NCBI GenBank assembly: GCA_020434085.1
Contig: JAGRBM010000391.1
Span: forward strand, 1-17,027
Source of the DNA: Chrysiogenia bacterium
Lineage (GTDB): Bacteria; JAGRBM01
Reading direction: 5' to 3'
DNA length: 17,027 nucleotides
Positions 1-6,981 of this stretch are shown here, piece after piece. Positions within the stretch are counted from its first letter, which is position 1. Each line of letters starts with the position of its first letter. The notes below the pieces were generated by a model, which was not told the DNA's origin, ran no database searches, and was given only the letters and a program-made list of their open reading frames with translations. The position numbers and the translations under genes were made by a program.

Positions 1-910
1 CCTCGGTCGCTTTCCAGCGGTTGCTCGATCCGGTCTGCCGGTGTCCGAAGCGCGGGTCGTTCATTTTTCCGTCGCGCATTTCGAGGATGGCGTTTTCGAT
101 TTTCTTCCAGCGATCGGGAAAGGCCGCCTGCATCCGCTCACTGAAAACGGGAAGCACCTCACTTGCCAGCCGCACGGGCAGGCAGAAGGCGCGCGTCGCT
201 CCGGCGGCTGCGGCTTTTTCCAGCAGCGGTGCCATGTCCGAGTCGTTGAGTCCCGGAATGATCGGCGCCATGGCCAGCGTCACCCGGACGCCTGCGTCCG
301 CGAGGGCCCGTATGGTCTCCAGCCTGGTCGCGGGCGACGGCGCGCCGGGCTCGACCTTGCGACAGGTCTCGGGATCGTGGAAGGGAATGCTGACGGCCGC
401 GCTGGCCAGGCCGAGCGCTGCGAGTTCGCCGATCACGTCGAGATCGCGGCGGATGAGCGCGCTCTTGGTGATGATCCCCACCGGGTTGCGGTATTCAAGG
501 CACGCTTCCAGGCAGCGGCGCGTGAGGCGGTAGTGGGCCTCGAGCGGCTGGTAGCAGTCGGTGTTCCCCGAGAAGGCGATGATCTCCCCGCTCCAGGACT
601 TTTTCTCGAAGTGCGCGCGCAGGGCCTCGGGCGCGTTCATGCGCACCACGATCTTCCGGTCGAAGTCCGTGCCCGCCCCGAAGTCCAGGTACTGGTGCGA
701 GGGACGCGCGTAGCAGTAGGCGCAGGCGTGCTGGCATCCCCGGTAGGGGTTTAGACTCCAGCGAAAGCCCACGTCCGGGCTCTCGTTCTTTGCAAGAATC
801 GCCTTCGCCCGCGTCTCGTAGACCTTGAGCTCATCGGCAGGCGGCTCGCCGATCCACTCCACCTCGGTGGTATGCCAGGGATTGGGCGGGTTGGAAACGG
901 GGCGCAGCAT
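1..910 (-). CDS. PA0069-family radical SAM protein (3' end off the window)
   Basis: An open frame of 303 codons runs from an ATG at 908-910 to the left edge with no stop, so the C-terminus is missing. After about 57 residues comes the radical SAM cluster motif CQHACAYC (Cys59, Cys63, Cys66), a CX3CX2C site for a 4Fe-4S cluster that cleaves S-adenosylmethionine. Further on are SGNTDCYQPLE and an APIIPGLND stretch, both characteristic of the PA0069/Rv2578c group of radical SAM proteins. That group is related in sequence to spore photoproduct lyase-like and SplB-type proteins, but its substrate is unknown to me. The protein is probably cytoplasmic. No Shine-Dalgarno precedes the ATG and a promoter-like pair lies only 7 nt upstream, so the mRNA may be leaderless. 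The gene diverges from the symporter at 1118. Family call is firm; the exact reaction is not known. Confidence 0.93.
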   Translation of the reverse strand, partial: MLRPVSNPPNPWHTTEVEWIGEPPADELKVYETRAKAILAKNESPDVGFRWSLNPYRGCQHACAYCYARPSHQYLDFGAGTDFDRKIVVRMNAPEALRAHFEKKSWSGEIIAFSGNTDCYQPLEAHYRLTRRCLEACLEYRNPVGIITKSALIRRDLDVIGELAALGLASAAVSIPFHDPETCRKVEPGAPSPATRLETIRALADAGVRVTLAMAPIIPGLNDSDMAPLLEKAAAAGATRAFCLPVRLASEVLPVFSERMQAAFPDRWKKIENAILEMRDGKMNDPRFGHRQTGSSNRWKATE

Positions 911-917
911 GAGGGCG

Positions 918-946
918 ATAATTGCCGTATATTTTGCGAAAATCAA
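918..946 (-). promoter_or_regulatory. Candidate promoter for the radical SAM gene
   Basis: On the minus strand TTGATT (941-946) is followed after 17 bp by AATTAT (918-923). The gap from this -10 element to the ATG at 910 is only 7 nt, which would put the transcription start at or next to the start codon. This is a consensus-matching call only. Confidence 0.45.
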
Positions 947-987
947 GGCGGGCAGCTTTGCGCGTAGAAACCGATTCCCGCTCCTCA

Positions 988-1021
988 ACGTGCACGCGCA
1001 CGTGCACGCGCACGTGCACGC
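988..1021. repeat. Tandem 12-bp repeat of the palindrome CGTGCACG (Z-DNA-prone)
   Basis: The 8-bp palindrome CGTGCACG occurs three times, at 989-996, 1001-1008 and 1013-1020. The copies are separated by CGCA, giving a 12-bp period. The whole 34 bp is strictly alternating purine-pyrimidine, the pattern that favours left-handed DNA. It lies in the 207-bp divergent intergenic region between the radical SAM gene and the symporter. It could be an array of regulator sites or a structural element. No protein-coding explanation is evident. Confidence 0.8.
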
Positions 1022-1067
1022 TGAGAAACCCCGGTTGGCGCCGCGCCCTTGATGACAGCCCGATGAC

Positions 1068-1096
1068 TTGTCACCTCCTCCCCCGCCACGTAACTT
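1068..1096 (+). promoter_or_regulatory. Candidate promoter for the symporter operon
   Basis: TTGTCA (1068-1073) and TAACTT (1091-1096) are separated by 17 bp. The -35 is close to the sigma-70 consensus and the -10 is weak. A start near 1103 would leave a short leader that contains the GGGGAG ribosome-binding site at 1107-1112. Confidence 0.4.
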
Positions 1097-1117
1097 CAAC
1101 GCCCGCGGGGAGAATCC

Positions 1118-2563
1118 ATGAAGCTGCACACCCTCATCTTTGCCGGTATGGGCCTCGGCGCGGTCGCGGGACTGGGCCTGTGGAGCATGGGCGATGGCGC
1201 GCCGCTCTACGCGAGTGCCATGTGGTTTCTCGACCTGGTGGGCAAGACCCTGTTCGTGGGCTCGCTCAAGATGCTCGTCGCCCCGCTGATCTTTGCGAGC
1301 ATCGTGGCCGGCGTGACCAGCCTGCCCTCGCGCCGCGACCTGGGGCGGCTGGGAAGGCGCGCGTTTTTTTACTACGCGGCGACGACCAGCGTGGCGGTGC
1401 TCATCGGGCTCATCTTCGTGAACGTGCTGCAGCCCGGACGCTGGGAAGCGGCGGACAAGATCAGCAGCTCGCGCGCCACGCATCTTGAGCAGGTCGAACG
1501 CGAGTTTCTGGCCGAGCGCGGCGTGCAGATCGAGGAGCGCCTGCGCGGGCTTTCGCAGAGCGAGGCACTCGAAGAACGCGCCCGCATCGAGGCGAAGTAC
1601 CATCCGGAATTTCTCGAGCGCGTTGCGGAGCTCGAACAGTCGGGAATGCAGGGTGACGCCTCGGCGCGCTACGAGAAGATCCAGCAGCGCAAGCAGACCC
1701 CGCTCAATTTCGTCACCGACATTCTTCAGGGAATGATTCAGAACCCTTTCAAGGCGCTCGCATTCAATTCCTCGTTGGGCATCATCTTCTTCGCGATTCT
1801 GCTGGGGCTCGCCTGCATGGCCGTGGGGGAACCCGCCGCCCCGGTCGTCTCGTTCTTTCAGGGACTCAACGCCGTCATCATGCAGATCACCCACTGGATC
1901 ATGTCTCTCTCGCCGGTGGCGGTCTTTGCGCTCGTGGCGGGGCTCATTGCCCGACAGGGGCCCGACGTCTTCGGCACGCTGGCGGGCTACGTCGTCACCG
2001 TCATCGCCGCCATCGGCGTGCACGTGGTCTTTCTGCTCTTTGTCTGCGCGAAGCTCGGCGGGCTCTCACCCCTCACCTTCCTCAAGGGAATTCAGGACGC
2101 CTGGCTCATCGCGTTCTCCACGCGCTCGAGTGCCGCGACCCTGCCAGTCACCATGGAATGCCTGGAGGAGAACCTCGGCATTCCCAAGAAGGTCACCGAG
2201 TTTGTCCTGCCCATCGGCGCCACAGTGAACATGGACGGGACGGCGCTCTATGAAGGCGTCGCCGTGATTTTCCTGCTGCAGATGTTCGGTGCCATGCCCG
2301 ACGTGGGGATCTCGCTGGGCGTGACGGCGATGGTTCTGATCTTCCTGACCGCCGTGCTCGCCAGCGTGGGCGCCGCCGCCGTGCCCGATGCAGGGCTCAT
2401 CACCATGGTGCTGGTCGCCAACGCGGTGGGACTGCCCGAGTATTACCTCGTTTATATCTTCTCGGTGGACGCGCTGCTCGACATGTTCCGGACCTCCACC
2501 AATGTCATGGGCGATGCCGTCGGCGCCGTCGTCGTCAATCGCTTTGAAGAGCAGCCCGCCTGA
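1118..2563 (+). CDS. Dicarboxylate/amino acid:cation symporter (DAACS/SDF family)
   Basis: This 481-residue inner-membrane protein belongs to the glutamate transporter-fold family, which couples uptake of acidic amino acids or C4-dicarboxylates to Na+ or H+. Family signatures are present in order: the HP1 serine-rich motif RSSAATLP (336-343), NMDGT in TM7 (371-375), the HP2 region (about 421-430), and the TM8 ligand helix from Asp451 to Asp466. By alignment from memory with GltPh, Asp455, Arg458, Thr459, Asn462 and Asp466 match its Asp394, Arg397, Thr398, Asn401 and Asp405. Retaining that Asp and Arg points to an acidic amino acid substrate more than a DctA-type dicarboxylate. About 80 charged, helix-forming residues (about 113-193) lengthen the loop between TM3 and TM4. 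GGGGAG lies 5 nt before the ATG. The next gene starts 7 nt downstream, suggesting an operon. Confidence 0.95.
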   Translation: MKLHTLIFAGMGLGAVAGLGLWSMGDGAPLYASAMWFLDLVGKTLFVGSLKMLVAPLIFASIVAGVTSLPSRRDLGRLGRRAFFYYAATTSVAVLIGLIFVNVLQPGRWEAADKISSSRATHLEQVEREFLAERGVQIEERLRGLSQSEALEERARIEAKYHPEFLERVAELEQSGMQGDASARYEKIQQRKQTPLNFVTDILQGMIQNPFKALAFNSSLGIIFFAILLGLACMAVGEPAAPVVSFFQGLNAVIMQITHWIMSLSPVAVFALVAGLIARQGPDVFGTLAGYVVTVIAAIGVHVVFLLFVCAKLGGLSPLTFLKGIQDAWLIAFSTRSSAATLPVTMECLEENLGIPKKVTEFVLPIGATVNMDGTALYEGVAVIFLLQMFGAMPDVGISLGVTAMVLIFLTAVLASVGAAAVPDAGLITMVLVANAVGLPEYYLVYIFSVDALLDMFRTSTNVMGDAVGAVVVNRFEEQPA

Positions 2564-2570
2564 GAAAGAC

Positions 2571-2927
2571 ATGCGCCTGTTCGTCTACGGCACGCTGATG
2601 CGTGGCGAGTCCAACCACCGCTACCTGAAAAGTGCACGCTTCGAGCGCGCGGCAGCGACGCGCGCGGAGTTTGCACTGGCGGACTTCGGCGACTACCCGG
2701 CGATTGTCCGGCCCGGAAGCTGCGCGATTACCGGGGAGCTCTATGAAATCGATGAGGCAACACTTGCCCGCGTGGACGAGCTTGAAGAAGTGCCGGAGTT
2801 CTACGAGCGTTGCGAGATCGTCCTCGAAGACGGAACGGTTGCTCTGACCTATGTGCTTCCGGTGCACTTTGTCGAGCGTGAGGGCGGAACGATTCTCGAC
2901 CACGGCGACTGGCGAAGGCGCCGCTGA
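2571..2927 (+). CDS. Gamma-glutamylcyclotransferase-fold protein (YtfP/AIG2-like)
   Basis: This is a 118-residue cytoplasmic protein of the compact GGCT/AIG2 fold. The N-terminal strand carries the substrate-binding signature VYGTL (5-9). A GELYEID segment (55-61) follows, then DELEEVPEFY (69-78), whose Glu72 or Glu73 is the likely catalytic acid. The ending GDW (112-114) also resembles E. coli YtfP. Enzymes of this fold release 5-oxoproline from gamma-glutamyl amines or amino acids, but YtfP-type members have no settled physiological substrate. The start lies 7 nt after the symporter stop, so the two are probably cotranscribed. A link to acidic amino acid uptake is possible but inferred from position only. 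The stop is 1 nt from the stop of the convergent downstream gene. Confidence 0.88.
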   Translation: MRLFVYGTLMRGESNHRYLKSARFERAAATRAEFALADFGDYPAIVRPGSCAITGELYEIDEATLARVDELEEVPEFYERCEIVLEDGTVALTYVLPVHFVEREGGTILDHGDWRRRR

Positions 2928-2928
2928 G

Positions 2929-3315
2929 TTACCTGGCCTTTTTGGCCTTCTTGCGCTTTCGCGGCGCGCCCGGCTCCACGCCGAATCGCGAGTCGCCCTC
3001 GGCGATGCAGGCCATCACTTCAAGGATCACTTCCTCGAACTCATCGTGACGCTCCGGCAGATAGAGCCACTTGCCCAGCACCCGGTGGGGCGAGAGCGCG
3101 GGGAAGTCGGCGATAATGGCGGCGTGCTGCTCGCGCGCGGTGGGCAGCAGGACGCCCTGCCAGTCGGGCTTTCCGCGATCTGCAAGGACAACCATCATGC
3201 GCCCGTGCAGGTAGATTGCCTCGCAGCCGAACATGGCTTTTTGAAAATAAGAGTCAGATTCGGCCAATTCCTCGACCACCCACTGCAGGGCATTGCTGCG
3301 TTTTTTTCGTGCCAT
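2929..3315 (-). CDS. Small TfoX N-terminal domain-like protein
   Basis: This 128-residue protein appears soluble. Residues 25-50 (AMFGCEAIYLHGRMMVVLAD and onward) resemble the TfoX/Sxy N-terminal domain, where an MFGG-type turn precedes a strand pair. Only that domain is present; there is no TfoX C-terminal domain. The last 11 residues are almost all Lys, Arg and Ala, an unstructured basic tail that could bind nucleic acid. AAGAGGAACGCC just before the ATG supplies a good ribosome-binding site. In other bacteria such stand-alone domains are annotated as hypothetical or TfoX-like with no proven role. The gene is convergent with the GGCT-like gene (1 nt gap) and divergent from the dehydrogenase fusion. 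The coding call is firm; the family call is moderate. Confidence 0.75.
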   Translation of the reverse strand: MARKKRSNALQWVVEELAESDSYFQKAMFGCEAIYLHGRMMVVLADRGKPDWQGVLLPTAREQHAAIIADFPALSPHRVLGKWLYLPERHDEFEEVILEVMACIAEGDSRFGVEPGAPRKRKKAKKAR

Positions 3316-3325
3316 GGCGTTCCTC

Positions 3326-3355
3326 TTGCGGCGGCGCGGGGGCCGTGACTAGTCT
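3326..3355 (+). promoter_or_regulatory. Candidate promoter for the dehydrogenase fusion gene
   Basis: TTGCGG (3326-3331) and TAGTCT (3350-3355) are separated by 18 bp, predicting a start near 3362. The -35 overlaps the ribosome-binding region of the divergent gene starting at 3315. The -10 belongs to a TANNCT pattern seen at other candidate promoters here. Confidence 0.4.
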
Positions 3356-3412
3356 AGGTGCTGTCAGGAAGAGGTCCCAGCCCCGGGGCATCTCAGGGAG
3401 TTTCCAACCACC

Positions 3413-5620
3413 ATGTTTTTCCGACATCTACCCCGCGCGCTCAGCGTGCTGGCGCTTGTACTTTGTTTGTCCTGTCAGGGCTCGGACTTCACCCCGATTG
3501 TGGGGCTCACCGAGCGCCCCTCCAACAAGACGTGCCTGGCACCGCCCAAGCCCTCGGGCAAGAACGTCGCGATCGAGCGCGCGTTCCCGAACCTGACCTT
3601 CACCCAGCCCCTGGCCCTGCGCCAGCGCCCCGGCGACAACTCGCTGTGGTACGTCGCGGAAAAGGGCGGCGTGATCCGCGTCTTCGATAACGACGACATG
3701 GCAATGAGCTCGTCGGTCTTTCTCGACATTTCAAGCCTCGTCGTAACCGGCGGCGAAGCCGGCCTTCTCTCCTTTGAGTTTCACCCCGACTACCCGGACA
3801 CCGCTGAAGTCTTCGTGACCTATGTGCGCTCCAAGATGGGCGGCGGGTATGAAGAAGTCCTCGCGCGTTTTGTGAGCCCCGACATGGGCGATACCCTCTA
3901 CAATACTCCCGAAGACATTCTCGTCACCGTCGACGAGCCGCTCACCACCCACAACGGCGGCGACATCCATTTCGACTCGACCGGCCTGCTCTACTGGAGC
4001 CTGGGCGACGGGGGGTACACTACCTCAACGCAACCCAACGGCCAGGACACCAGCAACATCCTGGGCGCGGTGCTTCGTCTCGACCCCGACGGCGATGACA
4101 GCGTCATGGGTGGCGGCTGCGACATGCCCTACGGCATTCCGGCTGGCAATCCCTTCGACGACGCGGCCTGCCCTACCGGCGGCGCCGATGATGTGCGGCT
4201 CATCTACGCATGGGGCTTTCGCAACCCCTGGCGCTGGAGCTTCGATGCCGCGGGCGCCCACCAGGACTCGCTCTGGCTCGCCGATGTGGGTCAGGCGAGC
4301 TGGGAAGAGGTCAACCTCGTCACCGCGGGCGCCAACTACGGCTGGGCGGTCAAAGAAGGCTTCGATTGCTTCCCGCCGGGAACCACAACCTGCGACGACA
4401 CGGGCATGACCGACCCGCTCCACGTCTACAGTCACGATGATGGCTCGGCCATCACCGGCGGTTATCTCTACAACGGCACCGACGTGACCGACTTTGTTGG
4501 CGAGGATGTCTACCTCTTCGGCGACTTCGGCAGCGGCAATATCTGGGGGCTCTTCGACGCCTACGGCACGCCCGATCCGATCCTGCTCTTTGCCGGAACG
4601 GGGCTGGGCATCTCCGCCTTCGGCGAGGACGTAAGCACCCGCGAGATCTACGTCGTCGACCTGCTCGGCGGCGGTATTCACCGCATCGTCGACAGCCCCA
4701 ACGAAGCGGTCGGCGGCTTCCCGGCCCTGCTCTCCGAGAGCGGCTGCGTCAATCCTGCTTCGCCGCTCGAACCCGCCAAGGGCGTCATCCCCTACGAGGT
4801 CAACGCCCCCTTCTGGACCGACGGCGCTTTCAAGGAGCGCTTCATCGCGATCCCCGACGGCACCCGCATCAGCGTCGGCGCCGACGGCGACTGGGAATTC
4901 CCCGCCGGTTCCATGATCATGAAGCACTTCTATCTCAACGACCGCCCCATCGAGACACGCTTTCTCGTTCGTCACGACGACGGCCAGTGGCAGGGCTACA
5001 GCTACGAGTGGCGCACCCCGCCCACGGACGCCGACCTGCTGCCCGCCGAAGGCAAGACCATCATGGTGGAAGGCCAGCAGTGGCTCTACCCCGGTCGTGG
5101 CACCTGCATCCGCTGCCACACGGGCGCCTCGGGTTTCACGCTGGGTCCCAAGTCCCAGCAGCTCAACAAAATCGTGAGCTACGGCGAGGGCGACGAGGCC
5201 ATTGAGGCCAACCAGCTCACCACCTTCGAGTGGATCGGACTGCTCGACTCCCACGCCAATGTGGCACCGCTCGTCGATCCGACCGACGAGAGCAAGGACG
5301 TCAACTCACGCGCGCGTTCCTGGCTGGATACAAACTGCTCCATGTGTCACCAGCCCGACGGGCCGGTCGCCATGGTGGACATGGACCTGCGCTACCAGAT
5401 CCCGCTGGCCGACATGAATATCTGCAACGCCACGGCGCTCTACGATCCGGGTTACAAGCGTCTGGCACCGGGCGACCCCGAAAACTCGCTCATTCACATT
5501 CGCACGTCGTCGACCGACTACGGGGGTCTGCGCATGCCGCCGCTCGGAAGTTTCATCGTCGACACCGACGGCACGGACCTGCTCGATGCATGGATCACCT
5601 CGATCGGAAGCTGTCCCTGA
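3413..5620 (+). CDS. Secreted sugar dehydrogenase-like (PQQ type)/dihaem cytochrome c fusion
   Basis: This is a 735-residue exported protein. The hydrophobic N-terminus ends LCLSC with Cys21, a slightly degenerate lipobox, so a lipoprotein is likely. Residues about 50-430 form a six-bladed propeller of the glucose/sorbosone dehydrogenase family. It has the HNGGD motif (His180, the probable catalytic base), GFRNPWRWSFD (Arg270) and ANYGW. Family members oxidise sugars or related alcohols using PQQ. From about 440 onward there is a second region with YEVNAPFWTDG, then two c-haem sites, CIRCH (565-569) and CSMCH (642-646), and RMPPLG with Met708 as a likely haem ligand. This C-terminal half resembles the SO_2930/HNE_0200 family. 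Electrons could pass directly from PQQ to haem. AGGGAG lies 12 nt before the ATG. No PQQ synthesis gene is in the window, and the substrate is unknown. Confidence 0.92.
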   Translation: MFFRHLPRALSVLALVLCLSCQGSDFTPIVGLTERPSNKTCLAPPKPSGKNVAIERAFPNLTFTQPLALRQRPGDNSLWYVAEKGGVIRVFDNDDMAMSSSVFLDISSLVVTGGEAGLLSFEFHPDYPDTAEVFVTYVRSKMGGGYEEVLARFVSPDMGDTLYNTPEDILVTVDEPLTTHNGGDIHFDSTGLLYWSLGDGGYTTSTQPNGQDTSNILGAVLRLDPDGDDSVMGGGCDMPYGIPAGNPFDDAACPTGGADDVRLIYAWGFRNPWRWSFDAAGAHQDSLWLADVGQASWEEVNLVTAGANYGWAVKEGFDCFPPGTTTCDDTGMTDPLHVYSHDDGSAITGGYLYNGTDVTDFVGEDVYLFGDFGSGNIWGLFDAYGTPDPILLFAGTGLGISAFGEDVSTREIYVVDLLGGGIHRIVDSPNEAVGGFPALLSESGCVNPASPLEPAKGVIPYEVNAPFWTDGAFKERFIAIPDGTRISVGADGDWEFPAGSMIMKHFYLNDRPIETRFLVRHDDGQWQGYSYEWRTPPTDADLLPAEGKTIMVEGQQWLYPGRGTCIRCHTGASGFTLGPKSQQLNKIVSYGEGDEAIEANQLTTFEWIGLLDSHANVAPLVDPTDESKDVNSRARSWLDTNCSMCHQPDGPVAMVDMDLRYQIPLADMNICNATALYDPGYKRLAPGDPENSLIHIRTSSTDYGGLRMPPLGSFIVDTDGTDLLDAWITSIGSCP

Positions 5621-5693
5621 ACCGGGCTGAGATGGTGAACCCTTCCCTCCGGGGCGGGCATCTGTTACTTCCACAAGCTCCGGAGGAAACACG

Positions 5694-6824
5694 ATGAGTT
5701 TGAGAGTCGACGCGCTTTTTCAACCGATTACATTGGGCAAGCTGGAGCTGAAGAACCGGCTGGCCATGGCACCCATGACCCGCAACCGCTCGCCCAAGGG
5801 CATTCCCGGCGATGATGTGGCCGCCTACTATCGCCGGCGCGCCGAAGCCGACATCGGGCTCATCATCACGGAGGGAACACCCCCGCCCCACAAGGCGGCC
5901 GTGGGTTATCCCAACGTGCCACTCTTCTTTGGCGAGGAACCGCTTGCCGGATGGAAGCGCGTCGTCGACGAAGTGCATGCCGCGGGCGGCAAGATCTTTC
6001 CCCAGCTCTGGCACGTGGGCAGCATCCGCCAGGCAGGCATCAACCCCGGCGGCGACCTGCCGGGCTACGGTCCCTCCGCGATCGTCCATCCCAACCACGC
6101 CAAGATCAATCCCAACAAGCAGGCGCAGCCGCCCCACGAGATGACCCAGGTCGACATCGACGAGTGCGTGCAGGCCTTTGCCACCGCGGCAAAGAGCGCG
6201 CAGGACCTTGGCTTCGATGGCGTGGAGATCCACGGCGCCCACGGTTACCTGATCGATCAGTTTTTCTGGGAGACCACCAACCAGCGAACGGACAAATACG
6301 GCGGCAGCTTCGAGAACCGGCTCAACTTCGCCATCGAGCTCATCGCAGCCACGCGCGCCGCTGTCGGGCCGGACTACCCCATCTGTTTCCGCTTCTCCCA
6401 GTGGAAACAGGGCGACTACAACTGGAAGATCGCCCAAAATGCCGAAGAGCTCGACCGTTTCCTCACACCGCTTTCGCATGCCGGTGTGGATATCTTCCAC
6501 GCCAGCACGCGGCGCTTCTGGGAGCCCGAGTTCGAGGGATCGGACCTCAATCTGGCCGGCTGGACACGCAAGATCACGGGCAAGCCCACCATCACCGTGG
6601 GCAGCGTGGGGCTCGACACCGACTTTCTGACCACCTTCAAGGGCGTCACCGCCAAGGCGGCCGGCATCGAACAGCTCGTCGAGCGCCTGGAAAAGGGCGA
6701 GTTCGACCTGGTTGCCGTCGGCCGCGCCCTTCTGAGCGACCCCGCCTGGGCAAGCAAGGTGCACGAGGGAAGGAGCGACGAGATCGTCGACTTCAATCCG
6801 GCATGCCTTGCCAAGCTCATCTGA
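5694..6824 (+). CDS. NADH:flavin oxidoreductase of the Old Yellow Enzyme family
   Basis: This 376-residue FMN-dependent TIM-barrel enzyme reduces activated C=C bonds of enals, enones or nitro compounds with NAD(P)H. The N-terminus has the flavin contact motif APMTRNR (26-32). The substrate-binding pair is in HGAHGYLIDQFF (180-191), with His180, His183 and Tyr185. NQRTDKYGGSFENR (196-209) and GRALLSDPAW (343-352) are also diagnostic. Length is normal for single-domain members. It begins with a strong GGAGG site (5682-5686) 73 nt after the dehydrogenase fusion stop and may be cotranscribed with it. The natural substrate cannot be read from sequence. NADPH from the nearby transhydrogenase is a plausible but unproven electron source. 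Confidence 0.96.
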   Translation: MSLRVDALFQPITLGKLELKNRLAMAPMTRNRSPKGIPGDDVAAYYRRRAEADIGLIITEGTPPPHKAAVGYPNVPLFFGEEPLAGWKRVVDEVHAAGGKIFPQLWHVGSIRQAGINPGGDLPGYGPSAIVHPNHAKINPNKQAQPPHEMTQVDIDECVQAFATAAKSAQDLGFDGVEIHGAHGYLIDQFFWETTNQRTDKYGGSFENRLNFAIELIAATRAAVGPDYPICFRFSQWKQGDYNWKIAQNAEELDRFLTPLSHAGVDIFHASTRRFWEPEFEGSDLNLAGWTRKITGKPTITVGSVGLDTDFLTTFKGVTAKAAGIEQLVERLEKGEFDLVAVGRALLSDPAWASKVHEGRSDEIVDFNPACLAKLI

Positions 6825-6874
6825 ACCGCGCTTCATCGCGCAACACGCACACAGATGCCGCTACGGCGCATTTT

Positions 6875-6895
6875 GGGCCCCTTGAAAAGGGGCCC
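6875..6895. terminator. Strong hairpin after the Old Yellow Enzyme gene, without a downstream U tract
   Basis: A perfect 9-bp inverted repeat, GGGCCCCTT and AAGGGGCCC around a 3-nt loop, lies 50 nt after the stop codon. It is not followed by a run of T on either strand, so it is not a textbook intrinsic terminator. It may act as a weak or factor-dependent terminator, or as an mRNA 3'-end stabiliser. Confidence 0.45.
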
Positions 6896-6941
6896 GCTCT
6901 GCGCTTTCATAGCCCGCCGTTGAGCAATTCATCGAAGTTCG

Positions 6942-6959
6942 GGCCCGTGGGGACGGGCC
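6942..6959 (+). promoter_or_regulatory. Leader hairpin just upstream of the first PilT-like gene
   Basis: GGCCCGT and ACGGGCC form a 7-bp stem with a GGGG loop, followed by TTT. It ends 22 nt before the ATG at 6982 and about 9 nt before its AGGGGA ribosome-binding site (6969-6974). It could influence leader elongation or translation of the ATPase gene, but no alternative structure is obvious. Confidence 0.35.
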
Positions 6960-6981
6960 TTTCATCGCAGGGGATGCGGCC

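Noticed and set aside
41-754. A long plus-strand open frame opposite the radical SAM gene
   Set aside because: It has no recognisable domain and is the antisense shadow of a gene with an intact CX3CX2C motif.
988-1021. The tandem repeat as a CRISPR array or coding repeat
   Set aside because: Repeat units are 12 bp with 4-bp spacers of identical sequence and only three copies; CRISPR needs longer repeats and unique spacers.
4025-5254. A 409-codon minus-strand frame inside the dehydrogenase fusion gene
   Set aside because: Low-complexity Val/Gly/Ala/Asp composition typical of antisense frames in GC-rich genes; the plus-strand gene has clear motifs throughout.
5694-6824. The RFSQWKQGDY and STRRFWEPEF stretches of the Old Yellow Enzyme as unusual
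   Set aside because: As far as I recall these are common in a large proteobacterial subgroup of the family, so not novel.
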